Shown: positions 51,982 through 59,588 of the stretch, in pieces
Layout of the letters: each line of letters opens with the position of its first letter
Numbering within the stretch: position 1 is the stretch's first letter
Assembly (NCBI GenBank): GCA_001800315.1
Contig: MGVE01000010.1
Coordinates: 1-64,000, forward strand
Origin: Elusimicrobia bacterium RIFOXYA2_FULL_47_53
GTDB taxonomy: Bacteria > Elusimicrobiota > Endomicrobiia > Endomicrobiales > XYA2-FULL-47-53
DNA length: 64,000 nucleotides
Direction: 5' to 3'
Notes under the pieces: generated by a model
What the model was told of the DNA's origin: nothing
What the model saw: only the letters and a program-made list of their open reading frames with translations
Database searches by the model: none
Made by a program: the position numbers and the translations under genes

Positions 51982-52517
51982 GCCCATTCGTTTATTTTGT
52001 TCCAGTCTCTATAGTCACCAGGTTTTACCCCCAGGGCTATTTTACCCATATAGTTCATAAACCAACCCAAACTTTTAATGTTCCCTGCGAATACCGCTTT
52101 ACTAAATGGCGTCAGGCCTGAAGCCACGCGGTCAGGAAAAGTCTGAGCAAGCTTTCGATTGTTTTCTTTGGATGAAGTGACAAACGAACAAACGGCAAAC
52201 ACCGCGATTTTTTTGCTATTCAGGCTAACCCTGTTGGCATCAACGAACTTAATGATATTTTCATGCGGTTTGCCTCCGTGTATAGCCGAGCCAATTATTA
52301 CCATATCGTATTTCTCAATGTCTATCTGTTTACCTTCAGCAGACAGAATTTCAACAACACAACCCTCTTTTTCAAGATAATCCTTCATTTTCTCTGCCAC
52401 CTCAGCAGTTGAGCCCGCATACGAACCATATACAATTAAAACATTATTCATTTCTGTTCCTTTTGCGCTCAATAATTGCGTTGACAGCATTAACAATAAA
52501 TAAATAATAACTTTCAT
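51945..52517 (-). CDS. Flavodoxin-domain protein
   Basis: 190 residues; the flavodoxin domain starts at MNNVLIVYGSYAGSTAEVAEKM with the FMN phosphate loop, followed by YDMVIIGSAIHGGKPHENI and FAVCSFVTSSKENNRK. It resembles the HemG/flavodoxin-like protoporphyrinogen oxidase group. The ORF has a 22-residue hydrophobic extension (KVIIYLLLMLSTQLLSAKG) that looks like a signal peptide; both its ATG (GAGG upstream) and the ATG at 52451 (AAAGGA upstream) have ribosome sites, so the start is ambiguous. Its 3' end is the source of the direct repeats that recur in the accessory region. Confidence 0.8.
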   Translation of the reverse strand: MKVIIYLLLMLSTQLLSAKGTEMNNVLIVYGSYAGSTAEVAEKMKDYLEKEGCVVEILSAEGKQIDIEKYDMVIIGSAIHGGKPHENIIKFVDANRVSLNSKKIAVFAVCSFVTSSKENNRKLAQTFPDRVASGLTPFSKAVFAGNIKSLGWFMNYMGKIALGVKPGDYRDWNKINEWAESLLKTSSDGM

Positions 52518-52588
52518 TCCGATGCCTCTAAGTTTTTGTCATGCTCAAACGGGAAAGCAAATCTGCGGATAGCGCAATCAAAAGCTTT

Positions 52589-52756
52589 CAGTAACTTTTC
52601 TTAATAAACAAACCACCCCAATTTAGCAAATTTCAAGAAAATCAAACCTAGTATAGGAAACGAATAAGCCGAAGGCTTTATCCCTATGCTATCCCGTAAT
52701 GTGTCAGCTGTCTGCCAAAGTGTAGCTTCCAATTTCTTTATTTCTTCATTTGTCAT
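52589..52756 (-). pseudogene. N-terminal fragment of a type I restriction-modification methylase (HsdM)
   Basis: This 55-residue frame is too short for the ORF track. MTNEEIKKLEATLWQTADTL-RDSIGIKPSAYSFPILGLIFLKFA matches the start of the HsdM N-terminal domain (PF12161-type), where LWxxADxLR and YxxxVLGLIFLKF are conserved. After FLKFAKWGG the similarity ends and a stop follows, so the methylase domain is lost. Its ATG overlaps the stop of the DUF3800 gene (ATGA). It is probably a remnant of a type I R-M locus cut by deletion. A role as a small protein is possible but less likely. Confidence 0.7.
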
Positions 52757-53487
52757 ATTTGCCTCTTTTCTAGTTTATCCAGATTTACGATTGTAAGCTT
52801 CTTTATTTTCTCAATTAGTAATTTCGAGCTTTTGAGTTTTCTTAACTTACCATTGTTTTCCAGCTGATCCACAGGAATCGACTCAAACAAATCACTATCG
52901 TTTGATATTGTATCTATTCTAGCCGCAAGATATCCAATAATATCTGCGTAAAGTATTCCGATTGTATGAAAGTTTGAAGGCACAAGTGCAACATCTTCAA
53001 AAAGTGTATATTCTCTTGCATTTAATACAGAATTAACAACTTGACTAATATCGTTCGAACTTATATCGCTCCTAAAGTCGCAGTATATACTTACTAAATT
53101 CTTGCCATTACCACTATCTGCCTTAGAAAGTGCTTTTTTTAACAACTTTGGCAAGACCTCTAAATATACTTTCTTCTGATCAGTCACACTAGACTTCCCA
53201 CTATAGTAAAAACTCATACGCGCATTTTTCTTTGCAATATTTAAATCTATTATTTTTGCACAGATATCAATTCGCTTCTCAATACTTATTGATTGATCAC
53301 CCTTTTTAGCAGAAAAAAGATAGGCACCTTTGAATTCTTTATTAGGATCCCATTTTGAATCTGTTAATATCTGGTGAAATGCAGTTTTTATATGACAATA
53401 ATGGGCAGAATTAATAGTTGCAATACTCAATCCAAAATAATCTTTGAATTTATCATCACTTGTTTCATCAACAAAAACTAATTTCAT
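52753..53487 (-). CDS. DUF3800-domain protein
   Basis: The ORF extends to 53520, but the ATG at 53487 (AAAGGGTG upstream) begins the conserved start MKLVFVDETSDD, giving 244 residues. DUF3800 proteins share an RNase H-like fold with an N-terminal DE motif and a later Asp near a conserved ADIIGYLAARI helix; both are present (FVDET; YADIIGYLA). They are frequent in defence islands and beside restriction systems; the activity is unproven. It differs from the 373-residue DUF3800 at 62479. The coupled hsdM fragment downstream suggests a former R-M neighbour. Confidence 0.8.
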   Translation of the reverse strand: MKLVFVDETSDDKFKDYFGLSIATINSAHYCHIKTAFHQILTDSKWDPNKEFKGAYLFSAKKGDQSISIEKRIDICAKIIDLNIAKKNARMSFYYSGKSSVTDQKKVYLEVLPKLLKKALSKADSGNGKNLVSIYCDFRSDISSNDISQVVNSVLNAREYTLFEDVALVPSNFHTIGILYADIIGYLAARIDTISNDSDLFESIPVDQLENNGKLRKLKSSKLLIEKIKKLTIVNLDKLEKRQI

Positions 53488-53596
53488 TTCACCCTTTAAA
53501 AAAAAAACTACACCGCGCATTTGCCAGTGTGGTAATGGTTGATTTTATTATTTGAATTGATCCCCATAAGTTCCTTTAACCTATATTTTCATACTT

Positions 53597-54925
53597 CTAC
53601 CCTACCACTTCCCAGTGTCCACCCTTATCTGGTCCGATGCGGCGCAGTTGATTAGAGGTTTTAAGTGCTTTGACAATTTTCTCTACACCTTTTATACTCA
53701 GGCCTATTTCCTGGGCAATTTCGTTAGTAGTAACTTCTGGGTTGTTAGATATAATACGAATTATTTTCTCCCTACTTTTCTCCCTACTTTTCTCCCTACT
53801 TATTGGAGTAGTTGAAGATACCGCCTCGGCACCTTTTCTCATAAAAGTTGTTATGAAGTGTGTTCCGAGTTCAGAAAACTCAGCTGTGGGTTCTTTCTCC
53901 AATATAAGTTTAATGCCTCTGCCCCAGCGTTCCACAAAATGAATGCGGTGGAGCATATCAGCGATAAGTTCATTTCGCCTTTCGGAAACGATCTTTGAGC
54001 GAATTTGCTGAATGGTAAGCCCTCCGTACAATAAACCAGGGCTTCTTACTTCCACCTTATCCTTAAATACTGCAACACTCACTGAATCCATAGCTCGGTA
54101 ATCTCTATGGCAGAAAGCATTAATAACGGCCTCTCTTATTGCTTCTCGGTCAATTTCAGGTACATCTATACGGCGCAGGCCCTCAACCCTCATTCCAATA
54201 TTTATCTTTTCAAGAATGTAATCCTGTGCCTTATCTATCAGCTGGAAAAGGTCACCACCGAACTCTTTCATGTCAGTGATATATGCCGTACTTGTTCCAC
54301 TGAATACCGCGCAGCGCAACTTAGCATTGAAAAATATGTCTTCGGGTTTCTTGCCGAACAGCATTACCGCCGCATTGCAGAGCTTTGACCCGCGAGACAA
54401 TTTTAGTTTTGCAAGCACATTTTTGATTGAATCGTACCGGAGACCCGCAATTTTAAGGAATGTTTTGAGTTTCTTAACACTTATATCGTTTATGGTTGCA
54501 TCGGCACATATTTCTGTGTCCCAATGATGGTTATCGCGGTTTTTACTCAATATAAGTTGCTCAAGCTCTCTTGCCGATAATTGACGATCAGCATCAGCAA
54601 CTCGCATATATGCCCTACCATTTGCGAAGTAAGGCGGATGTGAACCCTGAAACACAACTTTGACACAGGTTTTATTTTCTATCTTAACTTTATTTATTTT
54701 GGGGAATATTTTGGGTTCTATTTTATCAGAGATGTTTTGGGATATATTCCTAAGAGTTTCTTTGCCAATCTGTTGACCGACAATAGTGCCATCGTCTTTA
54801 ATACCGAAATACAAAACACCCTTCCCATGCTTGTTGAGTATAGCAGCAATGGAAATTAAGGCCTCTTTTATCTCAGAAGTAGTCTTTTTAAGTTCAACGG
54901 TTTCAGATTCATGTATTGTCACCAT
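53597..54925 (-). CDS. Schlafen/AlbA_2-domain putative DNA-binding ATPase-like protein
   Basis: 442 residues. The N-terminal AlbA_2 domain (about 1-125) shows ESETVELKKTTSEIKEALISIAAILNKHGKGVLYFGIKDDG and PYFANGRAYMRVADADR. Residues about 265-370 match the GHKL-like HATPase_c_4 block (REAIREAVINAFCHRDY, VEVRSPGLLYGGLTIQQI, RWGRGIKLI). The C-terminus is a winged helix (VTTNEIAQEIGLSIKGVEKIVKALK). Such proteins are often labelled RecG-related or Schlafen-like and commonly lie in type I restriction loci. A 12-bp tandem repeat encodes SREKSREKSREK in the linker. There is no clear ribosome site. Confidence 0.82.
   Translation of the reverse strand: MVTIHESETVELKKTTSEIKEALISIAAILNKHGKGVLYFGIKDDGTIVGQQIGKETLRNISQNISDKIEPKIFPKINKVKIENKTCVKVVFQGSHPPYFANGRAYMRVADADRQLSARELEQLILSKNRDNHHWDTEICADATINDISVKKLKTFLKIAGLRYDSIKNVLAKLKLSRGSKLCNAAVMLFGKKPEDIFFNAKLRCAVFSGTSTAYITDMKEFGGDLFQLIDKAQDYILEKINIGMRVEGLRRIDVPEIDREAIREAVINAFCHRDYRAMDSVSVAVFKDKVEVRSPGLLYGGLTIQQIRSKIVSERRNELIADMLHRIHFVERWGRGIKLILEKEPTAEFSELGTHFITTFMRKGAEAVSSTTPISREKSREKSREKIIRIISNNPEVTTNEIAQEIGLSIKGVEKIVKALKTSNQLRRIGPDKGGHWEVVG
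53764..53799. repeat. Three tandem 12-bp repeats in the AlbA_2 gene
   Basis: TTTTCTCCCTAC occurs three times head to tail and encodes repeated SREK units on the minus strand. Unit length is a multiple of three, so copy-number change alters linker length without a frameshift. Confidence 0.8.
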
Positions 54926-55067
54926 ATATTAACGGTAATTTTAACTCTTTTGAATGATTTTGGCAACCAAACAAAAAACTTTGTTCAACCTACTGTAAAG
55001 TAGATTTCACAAAGTTTAAGGGTCACCAGGCAAACGCCATTTGAGCCTGTTTTACCTTATAACCATG

Positions 55068-55997
55068 CTATTTTACATTCAACCTCTTTTGACACACCTC
55101 TGCAAGAGCTTTATAATGAATACTTTGCCGAACAGATATCTTAACTGATTTGAGTTCAATCTCCAAATCATCTAGAGCATTCTTGTACTTACCAAGATAG
55201 TAATAGATTAATCCGCGTAGCCCATGAGGCAAGCTTCCGTCTATAGCCATTGCCTTGTTCGCATAGCTTAGAGCCATTAAATAGTCTTCCTTTCTGCCCG
55301 ATTCTATCCCTTTTTCATAATAGACATTCGCATAGTTATAATAGTTTTTCCCAGTCGGATCTATTTTTATCACATTCTTCATATCTTTAATAGCTTTATC
55401 AAGCTTTTTGCGCTGCAAATAAAATGCAACTCTCATCTGATAATATCTCGGATTTTGCGGGTCAGACTCTATCTTCTTGCTATACTCACTCTCAAGCTCT
55501 TCAAATGATGCTACTGCCTTGAATTCATTAATAATAAACACATGATCGTTATTTAAGTTACCTAGATACATGTAATAAGCGATTATATTTTGAGGAGGTT
55601 TTGACTCCTTTTCAAGGTCAGGTAATAATGGCTCCTGAATAGGCAACCAATAAACTGAATTATTCTCATCCCTGACCTTTATTTCATGCTTGAACAATTT
55701 CGGGAAATCAGTATCCGCCAAGGTCTTAAAAAAACCATCAACCATTAACCTGTGGTTTTTTGATATAGGCCTTATTTCACCAATATAAACAAGCTCTTCC
55801 TTTATTTTTTGTGCAGGCCGTGATGACTCAAATGTATAAACAAAACCCTTTTTCTTCAACTTAGCTGTTTTTTCTGTGTTCGGATGCATTTTAAGGATAT
55901 TGGATATAGTATTTGAAGAATATGAATCGTAGTTAAATTCACAATATAGCGGGACTGTTATATTAATACACAATAAAAACACTGCCAAATATTTCAT
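55068..55997 (-). CDS. Exported TPR protein
   Basis: 309 residues: a signal peptide (MKYLAVFLLCINITVPLYC), an N-terminal domain of about 140 residues without recognisable motif, and tetratricopeptide-like helices from about 165 (SDPQNPRYYQMRVAFYLQRKKLDKAIKDMKNVIKIDPTGKNYYNYANVYYEKGIESGRKEDYLMALSYANKAMAIDGSLPHGLRGLIYYYLGKYKNALDDLE). Likely a periplasmic scaffold. It is followed 51 nt later in genome order by another exported protein gene. AAAGGTG precedes ATG. Function unknown. Confidence 0.7.
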   Translation of the reverse strand: MKYLAVFLLCINITVPLYCEFNYDSYSSNTISNILKMHPNTEKTAKLKKKGFVYTFESSRPAQKIKEELVYIGEIRPISKNHRLMVDGFFKTLADTDFPKLFKHEIKVRDENNSVYWLPIQEPLLPDLEKESKPPQNIIAYYMYLGNLNNDHVFIINEFKAVASFEELESEYSKKIESDPQNPRYYQMRVAFYLQRKKLDKAIKDMKNVIKIDPTGKNYYNYANVYYEKGIESGRKEDYLMALSYANKAMAIDGSLPHGLRGLIYYYLGKYKNALDDLEIELKSVKISVRQSIHYKALAEVCQKRLNVK

Positions 55998-56048
55998 TTA
56001 TTACACCTTTTCATCGATTACGACGATTAAAGCATTAATTAATAACAC

Positions 56049-56609
56049 TCAGAGACCATCATCCTCATTATACTGTCTTTCCATTTCCTTATAAAATCCC
56101 TCATTTTCACTTGTTTTTAGAAAACCAATTCTATATTCCAAACCTTCTCCACCCGGAATATACTTATTAACTGCCAGCACATACTGAACCTCTATAACTT
56201 CGCTTGGCCCCAAGGTCGGTAAAATCCAACGCAATGTAGCAAATGCAGGGCTGTATATTGCACCGCCATTACTTGATATATACCCTAATTTACCAGGCAG
56301 CATTACCATAAATGTTTTGTTACTTATTGGATTCTCAGACATGTTCCGAATGATAATCTTATGAGTATATTCTTTACCGCTCCTCAAATTTAGAGGCGTG
56401 GTCATTTTTGCGTACAATTCGTCTTCACTCATTGCTTCCATATAACTAGCATTTTCACCTGATATCTTTTCCAATAGGTTCCCGTAATTTATGCGGTAAT
56501 ATCGCACCAGATCTCTGGCCGAATTAGAAAACGAGTTGGTTTTAATCGCATAACCCAGCATAATGAACATCACCAGCAAACCGACCAGGATTTTTATTCT
56601 GTATTTCAT
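56049..56609 (-). CDS. Membrane-anchored protein with a DUF11-like beta-sandwich
   Basis: The ATG at 56609 (AAAGGG upstream) is preferred over the ORF start at 56624, giving 186 residues. One N-terminal TM helix (IKILVGLLVMFIMLGYAI) anchors an extracytoplasmic domain. Residues about 75-165 (LRSGKEYTHKIIIRNMSENPISNKTFMVMLPGKLGYIS, LGPSEVIEVQYVLAV) resemble the DUF11/conserved-repeat Ig-like domains of surface proteins. The partner is unknown; the neighbour at 55068 is also exported. Confidence 0.6.
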   Translation of the reverse strand: MKYRIKILVGLLVMFIMLGYAIKTNSFSNSARDLVRYYRINYGNLLEKISGENASYMEAMSEDELYAKMTTPLNLRSGKEYTHKIIIRNMSENPISNKTFMVMLPGKLGYISSNGGAIYSPAFATLRWILPTLGPSEVIEVQYVLAVNKYIPGGEGLEYRIGFLKTSENEGFYKEMERQYNEDDGL

Positions 56610-56647
56610 ATAACACCCTTTCAAATGACTTACACAATTGCTTTATT

Positions 56648-56687
56648 CAACTACATGCCATCAAAACCTGTTTTAAGGAGTGCTTCT
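56648..56687. repeat. Flavodoxin-3'-end direct repeat, copy 2
   Basis: CAACTACATGCCATCAAAAC-CTGTTTTAAGGAGTGCTTCT differs from copy 1 at only a few positions and would encode EALLKTGFDGM-stop on the minus strand, a diverged flavodoxin tail without its gene. It lies between two unrelated accessory genes. Confidence 0.75.
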
Positions 56688-56704
56688 ATCCTAAAACCTT
56701 AGCT

Positions 56705-57244
56705 CTAAATCTTTTTCATTCTTTTTTCAAACTCATCGACAACTTTACTTTCGGACATAAAATCCTTAAGGAGATATTTTAATTCAATAATTAATTCGCT
56801 CTTATCATCTTCTTTCGGAATCATACTGTTATTTACCCATACCTGGATTTGATTTTCAAGACGGCCAAATATACGTTTTTTGTAAGAATATCCTACAACC
56901 CATTTTTCAAGAACAAATATTATCACAACTGCAATGAAGACTAATGGGATAAATGTATAATTTTTTAAATATAATGTACCAAAAAGTGAACTGGTGGCAA
57001 CCATTTGAACAATGATACCAATTGATAAAAAAAATAAACCGACGGCTGAATAGTACTGTTTTAGTAAAACAGCCTTAATCAATGCCGCTCTTGTTCCATA
57101 AATATGAAAATTGCCTTCCCAGTAACCACCAACCGCAATATCCCTAGCCTCTCTGTCAGTTATTTTAATTGTCTTCCATATAAAAAAAGCAGAACTAAAT
57201 TGAATAAATAATCCCAAAATTGTTAGTTGAGAACCCAAATTCAT
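56705..57244 (-). CDS. Membrane protein of unknown function
   Basis: 179 residues with three to four hydrophobic helices: LTILGLFIQFSSAFFIW, AVGLFFLSIGIIVQMVA and FIPLVFIAVVIIFVLEKWVV, then a charged cytoplasmic C-terminal coil (SELIIELKYLLKDFMSESKVVDEFEKRMKK). I do not recognise a family. AAGGGG lies 9 nt before ATG. It stands alone in AT-rich DNA between flavodoxin-tail repeats. Confidence 0.6.
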   Translation of the reverse strand: MNLGSQLTILGLFIQFSSAFFIWKTIKITDREARDIAVGGYWEGNFHIYGTRAALIKAVLLKQYYSAVGLFFLSIGIIVQMVATSSLFGTLYLKNYTFIPLVFIAVVIIFVLEKWVVGYSYKKRIFGRLENQIQVWVNNSMIPKEDDKSELIIELKYLLKDFMSESKVVDEFEKRMKKI

Positions 57245-57410
57245 ACCTCCAACACCCCTTTTACATATAAAATTTATTATAAATCATTAAGAATATTGAA
57301 TTCTATAAAATTCGCTTACAACACACTAAGGATCAGGTCTTTACATTTAACATTTCAACATCAGGGGCTTAACATCACTGGATTTTTAACTGTTGACACA
57401 TAATTGAAAT

Positions 57411-57764
57411 TTATTCAATTCCTTTTATTAGCCCGGAGAGCATTTTGTTTATAACTTCGAGTTCATTGACAAGTTTTTCGTGAGTTTGTGCATCGATGAG
57501 TTGTTTTCGTTTCAATCGTTCAAGAAGGGGAACGCACTCGTAAGTAGAACCGCGGGCAATCCAGAAAAAGTTTTTTCTGTCGTTTTTATGCCAGCGGCCA
57601 TTGCCTTCGGCTATGTTTAATGCGATTGATGTTGAAGCTCTTAGGATTTGGTCAATTAAGTGGCAAGTGCCTTTTTGGGTGATTGCGTCGCAGAGTACAT
57701 CTATTTTTTCGGCAAGGTCAATGGCTTTCTGGTAGACTTCAAGTTTTTCGAATAGAAAAGACAT
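57411..57764 (-). CDS. Four-helix-bundle protein (23S rRNA intervening-sequence protein family)
   Basis: The ORF begins at 57839, but the ATG at 57764 (AGGGGGGC upstream) starts the family core MSFLFEKLEVYQKAIDLAEKI, giving 117 residues. Other motifs are QILRASTSIALNIAEGNGRWHKNDRKNFFWIARGSTYECVPLLE. This is the TIGR02436-type four-helix bundle, often encoded in 23S rRNA intervening sequences but also as orphan genes next to repeats. No rRNA surrounds it here. A long inverted repeat lies in its 5' region (57794-57913). Its role is unknown. Confidence 0.85.
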   Translation of the reverse strand: MSFLFEKLEVYQKAIDLAEKIDVLCDAITQKGTCHLIDQILRASTSIALNIAEGNGRWHKNDRKNFFWIARGSTYECVPLLERLKRKQLIDAQTHEKLVNELEVINKMLSGLIKGIE

Positions 57765-57793
57765 GAGAAAGCCCCCCCTAACTTCAACAGAGT

Positions 57794-57913
57794 GAGATTT
57801 GAGCAGTTGAGAGTTGACCGCATTTGAGGTGGCACACATTCAGATTTTTGCGATTTTCTTCAATTTGCCGTATTCCACTTGCTCTACTTTCAACTCTCTA
57901 ATCTCAAATGCTC
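57794..57913. repeat. Inverted repeat upstream of the four-helix-bundle gene
   Basis: GAGATTTGAGCAGTTGAGAGTTGA pairs with TCAACTCTCTAATCTCAAATGCTC over 24 bp with a few mismatches, loop about 72 bp. With copy 3 of the flavodoxin-tail repeat and the fragment at 58007 it accounts for the stretch 57765-58188, which holds no intact gene. Confidence 0.6.
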
Positions 57914-57946
57914 CAAATTTTTGCGGAGCAAAAATTTAAGGGTCCC

Positions 57947-57975
57947 CAACTACATGCCATTAGAACCTGTCTTGA
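57947..57975. repeat. Flavodoxin-3'-end direct repeat, copy 3
   Basis: CAACTACATGCCATTAGAACCTGTCTTGA keeps the core of copies 1 and 2 and then diverges. Same orientation. It lies between the four-helix-bundle gene and the 3' end of the CBASS-like operon. Confidence 0.65.
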
Positions 57976-58006
57976 AATAACTTAGAGTTGAAATATCAAT
58001 CATTAT

Positions 58007-58132
58007 TTATATAAAGATGTACAAAGGCGATAGGTTTTCATCCAGTAGTTTTAATTTACCTTCAGCCTCTATCTTAGCTGATATTTGGGAATGACTCTGA
58101 TATCCCCACATAAAAAGTTTAACTGTATTCAC
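58007..58132 (-). pseudogene. Short ORF after the CD-NTase gene, possible truncated operon gene
   Basis: A GTG frame of 41 codons, MNTVKLFMWGYQSHSQISAK-IEAEGKLKLLDENLSPLYIFI, begins 56 nt after the CD-NTase stop. VKLFMWGYQ looks like the first strand of a real protein and a stop comes early, so I take it as the start of a degraded gene at the operon end. It is too short for the ORF track. There is no convincing homologue I can name. Confidence 0.35.
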
Positions 58133-58188
58133 CCTTACTGTCTCTTGATAAAATAATCAATTGTTAATCTGTTAAACACAAGTTAAAG

Positions 58189-59580
58189 TTATTGAATGTT
58201 TACTACAAATTCACCACTGCGAGCAAGACATATCCCATCCTTTACAACAAAACATTCGACCCAATGCTTGCCTTTATAGAGTGTACTTTCTTTCCTTACA
58301 AAACGCCCCGCTCTTTCATATTCACCATCATAAAAGTCACCACGTAAAGAATTAGCTAATTCTGCTTCATCTCCAGTATTTACAACCTGCCAATATACTT
58401 CGTATGGCCAAGAAACATTGGTATCAGCTTTAAATTGAAGTGAACATTTTTTAGGCAATGGATCTCCATCACTTTGAAATTGCTGTGGTCTAAAACCTTT
58501 ACAAATATAGGATGCTGTTATATTTGCTCGTCCCTCTATATTAACAGACCACTTTGGCTGTTTACGATGACTTACAGCAAATATACTTTTTGTTTTTTCT
58601 AAAGAGTTCCTCAAGAAAGAACCAATTGTTTCAAAACTATTTGACTTTTTCGCTTCCGGTATTGGAAAATCTCTACCGAAGTGCTTTTTCATCAATTGAC
58701 AAGCTTTTATCTCATCAGATTCAGCATCTACCTGTTCCAAAATGACGGCAAGTGCTTTTAATCTATTTTTTAATCCGTCCATATCATCGTTATTGATTTT
58801 CCCGAATACATCTTCATATTCTGGAGTTGGTTTTTTAATACTAATACGGCCCGAGATCAAACCGGCTCCATTACAAATTTGTATTAAGGCAGACAGGTCA
58901 TCAGATTTATTATCATTGATAACCTTGCTATTTAATAAATTATTAACAAGAAGAATATATGCCAGACCAGAAGGTTTCGCACCAGACTCAATCGGCAAAG
59001 ACTCGTCATCCCAACGCCGAATATATCTCACAAGTCGCCGAAATTGATTTGTTTTTGTTGCAGAGTCTTCTGTATCCTTGAATTGCGTCATTATATTATC
59101 TACATAGTCTAATAGTCCCTGCGGGTTTGCATCCTTCCATCCATTTTGTTTATGAGCAAGTTTGAACACTGTTTCTTTAAAAATGTTCTCATGTACAGCA
59201 TATGTCACTAAATCAACGTGATATCCATCCTTGTAAATTACACGAATACATGGCCCTTTGGACACAACTTTCTCCGTGTGATCTTTTACTGCATCATAGA
59301 TCCATCCTCTAACTTCTGAAGCTGTATAATCATTTTCATTAATACTTAACCTCAATGCCACATCAATATCATAACCAAGATTTTCAATTGGTTTTACTCC
59401 AGTTTTCATTATGTAACTGCCTTGAAGCATTTCCTGAAAAGATGGCTTGCCTTTATCCTTAAGATAATCGCGAATACGATTCAAAATAATATCTCTCTTC
59501 TCAGCGAGAATACTATTAAGTTCATAATCCATTCGGATTTTTTCATGGAATTGTTCAAGATAATTCTGAATGTACGCCAT
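58189..59580 (-). CDS. CBASS-type CD-NTase (cyclic oligonucleotide synthase) with C-terminal sensor-like domain
   Basis: 463 residues. The nucleotidyltransferase core has the CD-NTase pattern: MLQGSYIMKTGVKP (G54-S55), the metal pair in GYDIDVALRL (D71, D73) and the third Asp in HVDLVTYA (D123). A helical OAS-like core extends to about 320. The last 120 residues (KQPKWSVNIEGRANITASYICKG to HWVECFVVKDGICLARSGEFVV) resemble the AGS-C sensor domain found in SMODS-type enzymes. It would make a cyclic nucleotide after phage sensing. It lies 8 nt after the patatin gene, its likely effector. No Cap2/Cap3 genes are present, pointing to a short, type I-like CBASS. Nucleotide product and clade cannot be given. 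Confidence 0.85.
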   Translation of the reverse strand: MAYIQNYLEQFHEKIRMDYELNSILAEKRDIILNRIRDYLKDKGKPSFQEMLQGSYIMKTGVKPIENLGYDIDVALRLSINENDYTASEVRGWIYDAVKDHTEKVVSKGPCIRVIYKDGYHVDLVTYAVHENIFKETVFKLAHKQNGWKDANPQGLLDYVDNIMTQFKDTEDSATKTNQFRRLVRYIRRWDDESLPIESGAKPSGLAYILLVNNLLNSKVINDNKSDDLSALIQICNGAGLISGRISIKKPTPEYEDVFGKINNDDMDGLKNRLKALAVILEQVDAESDEIKACQLMKKHFGRDFPIPEAKKSNSFETIGSFLRNSLEKTKSIFAVSHRKQPKWSVNIEGRANITASYICKGFRPQQFQSDGDPLPKKCSLQFKADTNVSWPYEVYWQVVNTGDEAELANSLRGDFYDGEYERAGRFVRKESTLYKGKHWVECFVVKDGICLARSGEFVVNIQ

Positions 59581-59588
59581 TAAACCTC

